64,000 nucleotides of DNA from Oryza sativa Japonica Group (taxonomy: Eukaryota; Streptophyta; Magnoliopsida; Poales; Poaceae): positions 24,762,001-24,826,000 of the forward strand of contig NC_089043.1 of assembly GCF_034140825.1 (NCBI RefSeq), written 5' to 3'. Under the pieces are notes generated by a model, which was not told where the DNA came from, did not search any database, and saw only the letters and a list, made by a program, of their open reading frames with translations. Of the stretch, positions 34,955 through 46,473 are shown one piece after another (within the stretch, counting starts at the first letter, position 1; every line of letters starts with the position of its first letter). The translations under genes and the position numbers were made by a program.

Positions 34955-37900
34955 CTAGTAGAAGAGCGAGTTGTAGGTGGAGAGCGTGGCGGCGATGGAG
35001 GCGACGCAGACGAGCAGCGCCGGCAGCAGCGTGGCGTTGAGCAGCCTCCCTTCCCCGGCGAGCAGCCCCGCCGCCGTGATGGTGCCGTCCGCCACCACCC
35101 TCGCCACCGTCCCCGCCTCCGTCGACAGCAGCCCGCCGTTGTACGTCCCCCTCGACAGCCGCGCCGACATCACCCGCGACAGCAGCGACAGGTTCACCCC
35201 TTCCACCACCTCCGCCGACACGAACGTCAGCACCGCCGAGCACACGTATTGCGCCGCCGTGTACTCCACCGTCAGCTTGAAGCTCAGCATCACCCCGGCG
35301 AGCAGCGCCATCTCCGACGCCACCAGTATCTGCCTGCAAATCCAACATAAGAATACACTGAAAAAAAAAAATCTGAAAACTATCTAGCTAGGTTGTCGAG
35401 TTGTGATTCAAATGGGACGGGGGAGGATGGCGTTAGGTTTAGACTCTCTCTCTCTGGCACTTCGGAAGGCGATTCTGAGGTCGACCTCGGGAAGGTCGTC
35501 AATGGCGGATTCGGCCCTGACGAGCGCGGGAAGACGAGGGAGGGGGATGCCCCCCCGACTTTTGACTTCGAGTCCCTCACGGGAATCTCGTTCGTGGGTC
35601 GTTTTAGGCCCGGGAAGCGGGTCGCTGGGCCTCGCGAGGCAGGATTGGGTTCGCGGGAGCTAGATCTCTGTAGCAGATAGGGGCCTGCAGCTGAGTTCAT
35701 CGCGGAGGAAGAAGGTCTTAGCCCATCCCAGCGTTGGATTTGGAGGCAGAAGGGTTCGTCTCCATCCTCGAAGCTAGGGTTTAAGGCGAGGAGGGGTGAG
35801 GTGACGAGATTGGAGGCGAAGGCTAGGAGAGGCTTGCGATTTTCCTCTGGATTCACAGATTCCCGAACTTTTGCGGAAGTGGTGAGAGAAGGTATGGATC
35901 GTAGACCGCAAGGGGGGTGGCAGCCGGTGAAGCGGCGATTTGGGGAAGAGGGGAGGGGATTTCGTGACCTCACCGAAGGGGAGTTGAGGGAGAGATTGCA
36001 GAGGGAAAGGGCGAGAGAAGGGGAGAGAGAGGGAAGCAGGGAGCGAGGTGGTGAACAGCGCGGACCTCGGTGTTTTGGATCACCGGTGGGACGCCGGGAG
36101 GGGGGCAGGGGAGCTGGTCGCGGCGACGAGAACTGGCAAGGAGGTCGTCCAGATGTGGCGCGGCAGGGCGGCGGTGGAGATGGTGGCTGGCATGGGGGAA
36201 GAGGGGATGGGGGCAGACTTGGAGGAGGAAGAGCAGAAGTTATCAAATGCTTCAAGTGTGCTCAAGAGGGACACCTTCAAATCGACTGCCCGAACCCTCC
36301 AATCTGCTATACATGTAAGAAATCTGGTCATATTGCTGCAGAATGTTCAAATTTCCATCGCAAGGGGATTCATCTGTGCGGATATGGGATTGCTGGCCAG
36401 TGCTTTAATAGCATGACGATTGAGACTGATGGGGGAGAAGATGATCAGATTCCTATCAGGGGGATATTGACTGTAATTAGTGGAGAAGGTTCTGTGGATC
36501 AGATAGAATGGAAGCTGAAGTACAAATTGTTTAAGGGAGTTGTGGGACTGGAAGGTGACTGCAATCAGTGAGAAAACTTTCCTGATATCTTTCCCTTCAA
36601 AGGAGGCTAGGAGAGAGCTGACAAAATTTGATGGTTTTGATTTAAGTTCCTCTATCAAAGCTAAGGTGGAGGAGACCAACAGGACAGAGGAATCTTTTGC
36701 TGAGCTAAGAGAAGTTTGGGTCAAAGCTTATAGGGTGCCTAGAATTGCTAGAAAGGAGGAGTTGAAAGATCTATCATATTTGGTTGGGGAGCCAATTGAG
36801 GTTGATGAGACAAGTTTGAGAGGTTTGGGACCGGTTAGGGTCAAGGTGGCAGTATGTTCACCGGAGGAAATTCAGGGAAGCACCTCTGTGTTCATAAACA
36901 GGGTGGGATATAGAATCAGATGGGAGACTGAAGAAGGAAACATGGAGCAACTGAATCCTTCTCCAAAGAAGAAAAAAGAGGAAAAACAAAAGGATGTTGA
37001 CAAGGATAAAGGTGATGACAAGGGTCCCTCCAAAAAAAAGGGAGAGTCATCGAAGGATGGAGAAGCAAAAGGGAGCAGAGGGCCTTAACCTCATTCAGCT
37101 CCACCAAAACTGCCAGGGTCAAAACAACAGCAGTTGCTGGCCCTGACAATGAACCAAGTTTCAGAGAAGAATGGGGATTATAAGAATCCTGAGACAATAC
37201 TAAAATCTGGAAGAGATGCAGGCAAGGAGATGGTAGTATGGGAGTCACAAATGGAGCAAAAGGTAAACACAAAAGGAGTGCCAGCTGATCAGTCTCTAGA
37301 TATGCTCACTCAGATGGATGTGGAAAAAATTGACAGTCTGTCTCAGAATCTGAATGACTCCTATGAGGCTGAAGATGAAGTGGACTATGACTACTCTGAT
37401 TTAGAGGTGCAGGAGGGGATGATCTCAACTCAGAAACTGGAAGCTTACTTTGAAGAAGAAGGCAAAGAGAAAGATAAGCCAAACAGGGGAGAAATCTGCT
37501 TGGGGAAGAGGATAACATGAGCATGGAGATAGAAATCAATCAAGAGGGAGATAAGGAAAATGAGCAACCCATGCATGAAGCTAAGAAGAGAAGAAAAGAG
37601 GTGGTACAGGCTATCAGGCAGAGTGACAGGATCAAAAATAAGGATATCTCGGTGGCGACCAAGGCTGAAATCAGAACTTCAAAGAAGAATTTGGATGGAG
37701 GTAATGCTAATCCCTTTGCTGTCTTTTCATCTATAGATAGAAGTCAACTTAGAAAAATTGCTGAATTAAGTAGTATAATGTTAGGTAACAATGATAGTGA
37801 GATAGATAGGAATTTGGATATCATCTGTGCTAGGGAGGAGGCCCAAGCAGCCATATTCCAGGCAATGAAAAAAGTGGAGGCAGAGGCAGAGGAAGCAAAA

Positions 37901-40900
37901 AAGAAAGGAGAAGGGGAGATTGATAGTAATTTGAGAGGGGAAGAAATTAATTCAACTGAGGAGGAATCAGAAGGGGATGAGGTTCTGATGCATGAGAACA
38001 TTGAGGGGAGTATACAGACAAGGGGAAAGAAAAAGGGGAGAAAACAGTGCTCAAGTCAGAAGAAGGGGAAGGGGAGAAGAAAAACAAAGTTCAAATGAAA
38101 GTTCTATTTTGGAATATAAGGGGAATAAGGGCTAAGGGGAGGAGCAAACAATTGATGGATATGGTGGCAGAACAGCACATTGACCTGGTATGTTTGCAAG
38201 AAACAATGAAGGAGGGTTTCACTGATAAGGAGTTAATTGCTTTGTGTGAAAATTGCTTCACTTGGCACTATTCAGCAGCTAGGGGGAGGTCTGGGGGGAT
38301 GCTGATTGGTTTGAAAGAAGATCAGCTGGAAGTGTTGAGTGTAGAGATAGGGGAGTTTTTCATGAGTTTGGTGGTGATTCAGAGGAAGGATCAGTTTACC
38401 TGGGAAGTTATAAATGTTTATGGACCTGCAAAACAAAGTAAGAGGAGAATCTTTTTGGAGGAATTGAACCAGAAATTAGATAAAGGAGTTTTACCTGTTT
38501 TGATTGGAGGGGATTTCAATCTTTACAGGTTCAGCAATGAAAAGTCAAGGGGGAAAGTGGATATCCATAGGATGGAGGATTTCAACAAATTTGTGGCTGA
38601 TCATGAGCTGATTGAGTTACATAGGCTAGGACAGAAGTTCACCTGGACAAATAAACAGATCTGTCCCATAAGAGTTTGTAAATAAGGAGTGGGAGTTGAA
38701 ATATCCATTGACCATTGTGACGTCTTTGCTAAGAGTGGGTTCAGATCATTGCCCAATTATGTTGGATACTAAAAAGGAGGAGAGAAGGGTAGCAAGGCAG
38801 TTTAAATTTGAAATGAGTTGGTTTCTGGTACCACATTTTAAAGAAATGATCTGTAAAAGATGGCCTAAGAGATTCCAGCTGAAGGCAATTGATTTTTGGC
38901 ATTATGCAGCTCCTGATTTAAGGAGAATGTTAAGGGGGTGGAAAGCAAATTTAGGGAAAGAATCAAAAGAGAAAAGGCTTCTTTTGGAACAAAGATTGAT
39001 TGATATCGATAGTAAAGCAGATGAGAGTGATTTGTTTGAGCAGGAATGGGAAGAGAGGTATAAAATTGAGGAGGAACTAGAGAATATATATGCACAAGAG
39101 GAGATCATGTGGCAGAGAAGAAGTGGGGAGACTTGGCTGATAAAAGGAGACTCGAACACTGGATATTATCATGGGATAGCTAATGAGAGAAGGAGGAAAT
39201 GTTACATTTTTTCTCTTCAAAAGGGAGATCAGATTATTTCACAGTTCAAAGATATACAGAATCATGTATATGAGTACTACAAATCCTTATTTGGTAAAGA
39301 GACCCTAATAGGAGTTAGTTTGGCTGACAATGCATGGAGGGAGAAGTTACGCTTGTCTGAAGAGGATAGAGAGAAGCTAACTAGAGATTTCAGTATGGAA
39401 GAATTAGAGAGGGTGATTAAGGACATAAAATCTAATACAGCCCCTGGTCCTGATGGTTTCCCCATAGGTTTCTTTAAAAATATGTGGTCTATGCTGAAAG
39501 GATTGATCAAAGAATTGTTAGATGATATGTGCAAAGGGGAGTTGGATTTGGGGAGGTTAAATTATGGGGTGATCTCATTACTACCCAAAATTAAAGAGGC
39601 TAACGCAATCAGACAGTGTAGGCCGATTTGCTTACTCAATGTCATTCTGAAAATTCTAACTAAGGCTGTGACTATGAGGGCTACAGAAATTGCTGGGAAA
39701 GTGATTAGCAGGACTCAAACTGCTTTTATCCCAGGAAGGTCAATCTTGGAGGGGGTGGTAGTGTTGCATGAGGTTCTGCATGAGCTGAAGAGCAAAGGAG
39801 AGAGGGGCATTATCTTCAAAATTGATTTCGAAAAAGCATATGATAGAGTCCAATGGCCCTTTCTAGTGGAGGTCATGAGAAAGAACTTTGGAGAAAAATT
39901 TATTGGGTGGATAAGAAATGCTGTGGAAGGTGGTAGAGTGGCAATCAACATAAATGGAGAACAAGGGGAATTCTTCAGAACATATAGAGGATTAAGACAG
40001 GGGGACCCTTTGTCACCCATCTTATTTAACCTAGTGGGTGATGCTTTGGATCTGATCCTGGAGTCAGCAAAAAAAGCAGGGGTGCTAGAAGGTCTGACTC
40101 CAAATCTGATTGAAGGAGGTATCACTCATCTACAGTATGCGGATGACACGATTCTGTTTGTGAAGCCAAGTAGACAAAACATTGCGACTCTGAAGTTCCT
40201 TATGTTCTGCTTTGAAGAGATGTCAGGAATGAAAATAAATTATCAAAAAAGCGAAGTCTTTGGTGTAGGTCTAGAAGATGGGGAATTATAGCACTTTGCT
40301 GATATGCTGAACTGTCAACAAGGAGAAATGCCAATTGTCTACTTGGGACTGCCTATAAGCACTAAGAAGGTTAGAAAGAGGGAGTTATTCTTTATAGGCC
40401 AAAAAATGGAGAAAAGATTAGGGACCTGGCTGGGAGGATATGTCTCTTATGGTGGAAAGGAGATTCTTATAAACTCTTGCATGTCCTCTATCCCTTTATA
40501 TGCTATGGGTTTCTATAAATTGCTTGAAGGGGTTCACAAGAAGATGGATTCAGTGAGGGGGAGATTCTACTGGCAGGGAGTACAGAAGAAAAGGAAGAAA
40601 TACCATATGATGAGTTGGAGTGCTATGAGCAGGCCTAAGGATTATGGGGGTTTAGGTTTTCTAGAAACAAGGAAAATGAATATAAGTTTATTAGTAAAGT
40701 GGATCTTTAAATTGGAAAAGGAACCACATGATCTATGCACAGAGTTGTTACATAAGAAATACTTGAAGGGGGAAAGTTTCTTTAAGGGACAAAAGGGAAA
40801 TGTATCCCAATTCTGGAGTGGTCTTCAAGATGTTGCAAAAATTTGTCAGTTATACACAAAGAGAGTGGTGAAAGATGGGAGGAGAACAAGCTTTTGGGAT

Positions 40901-43900
40901 AATGTTTGGCTTCTGCAAGTTCCTTTAAGGGTGCAATTTGAGGACTTGTATAAGATTAATGAGCAACAGGGGTGCAGTGTAAGGGATATTTGGCAGGGAG
41001 GGGAATGGGGCCTGACTTTTAGAAGAAATTTGGACAAGGAGTCCTAGGATAATTGGGTTTATCTAAAAAAGTTACTGAATGTAGTAGTGATTGAGGATGG
41101 CTGGGATGAACTAAAATGGGCTCTGGATGAGAAAAAAGGCTACTCTTCAAAATCTCTGTACAGAGCACTAAGTTTTGGAGGGGTCATTGACTCCAGAGCC
41201 CAAGGGCTATGGAAAGCAAAAATTCCCCTCAAAATCAAACATTTTCTGTTTATGTCTTTGAAATGAAGGATCCCATGTGCTGCTCAGCTGAAAAAGAGGA
41301 AGTGGAAAGGGGAGATTAATTGTAAAATGTGTGATCTGGTGGAGGATACTGAGCATATTATGTTCAGATGTTTTTTAGCTAGATTCCTATGGTGTGCAGT
41401 TAGGGAGGTGGCAGGCTGGGAGACGTCTCCATTGTCCTTTTCAGATTTTTTTCTTCTTAGTAAAGAGGGGGGGGGGGGGGGGAAAGTGGTTTTTGGTGGA
41501 TTATTTTAGTGCATGCTGTTGGTCTTTATGGTTGACAAGAAATAATTTTGTGTTTGAAGGGATTGTAATCAAATCACCTATGCACTTGTTATATAATGTG
41601 TTGATGTTTCTGCAGAAATGGAGTTTGCTACAAAGTGAAGAGATGAAGGGCATCCTGAAAACTTGGATAGAAGAGATGAGTTGGAAAATGAAGCTTTGGA
41701 GACCTGAAGTTCATCTGCCAGAAGATATCTGATAATTTTCTAAGAAATGCCTTAGTACTGTGTCACTGTTCCCCAAACGTTTTGTCATTTCCTTTTAGGA
41801 ACTCTATCAGGGGTTTTGCATGGAGCCTGTTCCAGCTTGCAAAACTTTTTTTTTCTCTTGCTTGCAGTACTTTTGTCTTGGGCTTTCTCCAAAAAGCCGG
41901 ATCGTTATCTAATATAATGATCTTTCCTCTAAAAAAAAGTTGTGATTCAAATTCATTTACACTCATACAAAGACCCACTTCGGACGGAGCGAAGCGGAGG
42001 CCCATTGTGTTGTGCACGGTATGGATCGTTATTCTTTTAGGTTTCACCTTTATATGTACTTCCTGTGAGCCGTCGTTCGGCGTTGTAACCTCATCTTGAT
42101 ATAGTGAAGATATTTGCTGGCTGGTGCTCATGGTTTTTTCTCTGCTGTCTTGGGAGGATTTTTCACATTAAATCTCATGTCTTCTATAATTAATCTATAT
42201 ATTATTTTTTATCGTTTATTTGTCCATCGTTCCCTAAAATAGGTGAGTTTCTTGATCACCGTACCTGTCCTCGAACATGTTGCTGATGTAGGTGCCGACG
42301 ATGGCGTTGACGGGGAGGACGCTGAGGCCGAGGACGGCGAGGAACACGGACACCGTGCCGATGTCCCAGCCGAAGTAGTAGCCGGTGACCACGCTCGATT
42401 CGGCGAGGAGGATCTCCATGGCGTACTTGAGCATGAAGTAGATCAGCAGCTGGACCTTCACCGATGGAGTCAGCAGCGTGTAGGCTGAGGCGACTGACGA
42501 AGCTGGCCTCAGTGTGGTCGTCGATGATGACAGTGTCTCGTTATGCTCCTCGTCGCCATTGTCATCTTCTTCGTCTTGCTCCGATGGCAGGAGATGCTCG
42601 GTGAAACCCTGCTCCATCTTTTCTTGCTCCATGTATCCTGCATTAGATAGAAAAGAATAATTTTGTGGTTAAAAAGGAAGAAATATTGGCTGAAAAAAAA
42701 TCTTAGTCCATCAGGTCATAAATATTTGACGTTTAATACAAGTTTTGATTAAACTTTTAAAATTTTGACCATCAACTTTCTATTAAAATAATATTAAAAA
42801 ACTAATAAGTTTATAATATTATGATAGTATTTTTCAAACAAATCTACACATACAATCTACTTTTTAAAAAAAAAACAATTACGAAATTATCAATGACCAT
42901 AGGTTAAAAGGTTTGATCAAATCTTATTCTAAACGACAATATATATCAATATGACCGAGGGAAGTAATATGGTTTGCTTACTTGTACTAGTGCTACTTGA
43001 AGAACCCTCATAGAAATCTTTGACATCAGGGCCAAGATCCGGTTCTTGAAATAAAATCCACAGCCAGATCAAGTACACAAGCCAACCAAACGCCATGATC
43101 CATCCAGGCAAGGTGATCTGGTTGATGGTGAGACCATACAGGCTGAAATTTGTCTGAAGAAGACCAGCAAGGGCAGGGCCACAGGCCATTCCTAGAGCAC
43201 TAGCGCTGACAAACGCTGCAGAAGCCTGCATCCGGATTCTTGGAGGAACACAGTCGCTGATGTACCTCCGATTCACAGCTCTCGCCGATCCCATACTGCA
43301 AACAAGTAATAATACAGTATTCTGATCAGTAGCTACGGAATACTGTAAAAAAAAGCTTTTGGTTGTTGGTTCATTTTCAGGATTCTGTAGCTATTGATTC
43401 TCAGAATTTGTGTAAGAATCTGAACTGTTTAAAAAGGTTGGAGATTATAGTCAGAATACTCTGTATTGTTACTTGTTTGCAGCACGGGATCAGTAGCTAC
43501 AGAATCATGAAAATGAACTAACAACCAAAATCTTTCTCACATTCTCATCAGCTGCTTCCAGGATTCGCAATTCCAATCGGTTTCCGAAAAACCACTAGGG
43601 TCTTGCTTAAAACCGATCAGTTTTAGCTGGTACTAGTTAGTTTAATAGGTTTCCGGTAAACCGATATGCACCGTTTTTTACAGCAAACATGGTAACGTTA
43701 ACCCTGACTGCTTCTCATAATCTTCAGCTATCTAAACGACTATAATTAACCTGACGAGAAAGACAATGGTTGCAGATCCTTACCCACAGAGAACACGTCC
43801 AAGGAGGAGGATCGTCAGGGAGCCAAGATCAAACGCCATGGCATACATCACATTGCCCAGGAGCAGCACCACGCTGCTGAACAGCAGCGGCCTGAAGTAG

Positions 43901-45897
43901 GACCGGTTGGACCAGGCGCTGAAGTACACCGACGAGAACACCTGCGCCACGGCCATGGAGCCGATGACGGCGCCGCACGCCGTCGCAGCGGCGCCGAGGC
44001 TGGTGGCGTAGCCGTCGGCCGTGGGGACGACGATGTAGGTGTTCACCATGTAGAGGAACGTGTTGGCGAGGTTCAGCACGAGGGACATGAGATGGTACTC
44101 GTCTTCTCCGACGTGTTGTTCGTCCTCCGTACCTGCAACAGAGAGGCGAAGCCAAGCCAAAAATATAGCACGGTGAATTAACCATGGATCGAAACAATGT
44201 TAATTGCTAGAGGATTTGGGAATTTTATCGGGGTTGGCTGGCTGGCCCTGATGAACAGGGTTAGCTCCGCCATTGATTGGACTACGTATATACGTACCTG
44301 CAGTGCTGTCTGCTTGAGCTATGAGCGCGTGCTGTCCTAGGAACCGCAGGAAGTTCGTCGAGTTCGTCAGCTTGTCCGCCGTCGCCGTTATCAGATCGAT
44401 TATTGGATCCTTTTTCAGAAGTTCGGATATCACAAGATCAATAATGGTAGTTAAGAGCTATACATAAACACTATGAAAGTGTAGCACTACACCTCCGTCC
44501 TCGAATAACTATGAATGTTGACTACTGCCATATCACTTTGACTACAAATTATATTATGATGAATGAAAGTTGTAGTACCATCATATTTTCAAGTATTTAT
44601 ATATTTTTTTCTGAAAAGAAGATGAGCGGTTAAAGTTTTAAACTTGAATAGTGTAACTGTCAGTTATTTAAAAACAGATGAAGTAATTTGTACTGGAAAG
44701 AGGACAAGATTGAACCTTTGGAATGGCAAGAGGATGCTGATCGTAGATATTCAGATAGCTTCCCTGACGCTCCTCAAGATCACTCAGATTGCGAGACAAT
44801 GCCCCAACAACGGCTCCAATTCCCTACTTATTCACAATTCATTGAATTCAGTACCTGTTCAACAACTTATCTTTATGGCAGTGAAAACATCATGACTGAA
44901 TTTTTCCGTGAAACTTAGTATCTTACCACATGTCTGAAAACCTGTTGTAGCTGAGAATACGGGTGGTTTGATCTGCTTCTGACGTAATAATCTGTAAATT
45001 TGTACCCCAACCTTTCATCGAACTTCTTCAGTATCTTTCGAACCGCATTTGCATTAAGTTCGACAAACTTCAGAAGAGTTACAAGATCCAGGCCAACTGA
45101 TCTGTAATCTTCTCTTAGTTCAGTGATCTCCTGGAGAAGTGGAATGTCTTGAAGCCTTGCCCTTCTTTTCCCCAAATCTTCAAGCCTTGCTGCAATTAGC
45201 CCTTGCTGTTCTATCATGAACAGCACAATCTTTTCAATCTGAAAAATACATATAAAAAACATTAGATTACCCTGAATGAATAGTTTAAGCTGAATAAAAC
45301 CGCAAGTGCTAAAGTTCACCTCATCATCAAGCAACTTTGAGAAGTCCTTAAGAACACGTCGACGATATTGTGTTCCTTCTTTTGTCTGCTCCGTGTATTC
45401 GTTTACTCTTCCCTTCAACATCTTGTAGTTAAAGTAGTACCTACATCAATCAGGAAAATAAGGCTGAAATGACCAAATTTATCAGAAAAAAGGACATGGC
45501 AGTTCAGGTGTGAATGTCAATTGTAGAATTTGGGGCCTGTTCAGATTGTAGCCAAAATAAATCTTACCAAGTTTTGTCAATGATAAAATTTTAGCAAGAT
45601 GGCAATATTGCTAAAATTTTGGCAGGATTTCTTATGTATTGACTAAATTTGGCAACAAACTAAACATAGACATTTTTTAGCAACTTTGCTAAAAAATGGT
45701 ATGGTTGAAAATGGCATCAAATTAGTGAATAGGCCCTTGGTTGCAGGATTGAAACAAATTATATTTTATTTTCTTTTTTAAACGAAGGCAAAATCTCTAT
45801 GCTTCATTTCATGGATAAAGAAGAGATGAAGAAAACGGCCATACTCCTCCCATCCTGGAATTTGATCTTTTGTTAGTTTATTGGAGAAGTTCACCAT
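34955..45897 (-). CDS. SPX-MFS4: SPX-MFS vacuolar phosphate transporter (PHT5 type)
   Basis: A tonoplast membrane protein that moves phosphate into the vacuole; its SPX domain is expected to sense inositol pyrophosphates. Minus-strand exons are 45897-45845, 45440-45320, 45238-44927, 44823-44716, 44409-44298, 44132-43784, 43295-42982, 42637-42265 and 35333-34955, giving 706 aa. Exon 1 is only 53 nt ([16 protein letters not shown]) and joins exon 2 to give EEYYFNYK, a canonical SPX start. [20 protein letters not shown] lies in the SPX core. MFS helices start near residue 250 ([20 protein letters not shown]), with [16 protein letters not shown] and [18 protein letters not shown] conserved. The last intron is 6.9 kb because it holds a LINE; without it and its duplication it would be about 390 bp. 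MITEs sit in introns 1, 4 and 8. The paralogue number SPX-MFS4 is from memory. Confidence 0.93.
35400..35413. repeat. LINE target-site duplication, 5' copy
   Basis: GTTGTGATTCAAAT occurs here and at 41939-41952, exactly bounding the LINE. A 14-bp duplication fits endonuclease-primed LINE insertion. Confidence 0.92.
35894..38098 (+). pseudogene. LINE ORF1, RNA-binding protein, broken
   Basis: The ORF1 reading begins before or at the ATG at 35894; the preceding codons read [10 protein letters not shown], usual for plant L1 ORF1. Two CCHC knuckles ([14 protein letters not shown] and [14 protein letters not shown], 36248-36345) precede a DUF4283-like segment ([19 protein letters not shown]). The frame changes near 36540, a stop lies at 37086-37088, and the C-terminal part returns in the first frame from about 37517. 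That part contains SDRIKNKD and NPFAVF, often seen at the end of plant L1 ORF1. The frame ends at 38098, overlapping the ORF2 start. Confidence 0.85.
38095..41732 (+). pseudogene. LINE ORF2, endonuclease-reverse transcriptase, broken
   Basis: ORF2 starts at the ATG at 38095, overlapping the ORF1 TGA as ATGA. The APE-type endonuclease begins [11 protein letters not shown] and includes VCLQET, NVYGPA and GGDFN, then SDHCPI after a frameshift near 38665. The reverse transcriptase shows [45 protein letters not shown] and an intact YADD (codons 40136-40147). In-frame stops fall at 40289-40291, 41045-41047 and 41264-41266. A zf-RVT-like region ([17 protein letters not shown]) is near 41320-41380, and a G-run at 41469-41482 shifts the last 80 residues. 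About five lesions in all. Confidence 0.9.
43288..43530. repeat. Interleaved inverted duplication across SPX-MFS intron 6/exon 7 boundary
   Basis: Segment 43288-43324 matches the reverse complement of 43452-43490 with about three mismatches and a 2-nt gap. Segment 43357-43398 matches the reverse complement of 43489-43530 with three mismatches over 42 nt. The first pair includes the 3' splice site of intron 6 and the first eight bases of exon 7. The two pairs are interleaved rather than nested. Confidence 0.85.
45533..45736. mobile_element. MITE in SPX-MFS intron 1
   Basis: 204 bp with ends GGGCCTGTTCAG and GTGAATAGGCCC, flanked by TTG on both sides (45530-45532 and 45737-45739). The inside is rich in AAATTTTAGCAA/TTGCTAAAATTTT words that fold back. 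A PIF/Harbinger-type MITE is likely. Confidence 0.8.
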
Positions 45898-46391
45898 TTT
45901 TCTTCCCTGCTTGTGTTTGGCCTGAAAGAAAACATTCAAAACATTTTACTGTTACAAATCAACCGATCAAACATCAGATTATCTACAAAATGAGGCAAAA
46001 TAAGATCTCACAGAAACAAGCAGATGGAACAGCCACAATCCAGCAAACTTGGGAAATGGATGCAACAAATCATTTAATTCCTGGTTTTATGTGGTAGCAT
46101 CTGGCTACCTGAAGACTTATATATAGCTTTGCTTTGGGATAAGACTTTAGCAGGGTGGATGAACTAATTAATTATCATGATATACCAAAATTGTTGGCTG
46201 AAACACGGTTGTGCTTTTTTTTTTTAACAGTTAGACATCAGATAATAATATATCATTCTTCAGCCCTCATATTTATCTGAATTTTCTATTGATTGACCCT
46301 AATCACATAGAAAATGTAAATCTCTAGTCTGACTTTTGTCCTATTATTATATGATTGAGGCATGTTAGATACTGCTACATATAACTGTTTA

Positions 46392-46473
<82 letters not shown>

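Larger units (their letters stand above)
35414..41938 (+). mobile_element. L1-type LINE, full length, decayed
   Basis: A 6.5-kb non-LTR retrotransposon inserted in the last intron of SPX-MFS4, in antisense to the gene. It has a GC-rich 5' UTR starting GGGACGGGGGAGGATGG, two open frames (ORF1 with CCHC knuckles, ORF2 with endonuclease, reverse transcriptase and zf-RVT regions), a 3' UTR and a short tail of eight A residues (41931-41938). The 14-bp target duplications at both ends are identical, so the insertion is not very old, yet both frames carry several disabling changes. It is presumably no longer able to move by itself. Confidence 0.93.

Noticed and set aside
44200-44433. Separate small minus-strand gene (77 aa)
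   Set aside because: It is exon 5 of SPX-MFS read through into its introns; splice sites and phase place 44298-44409 in the transporter.
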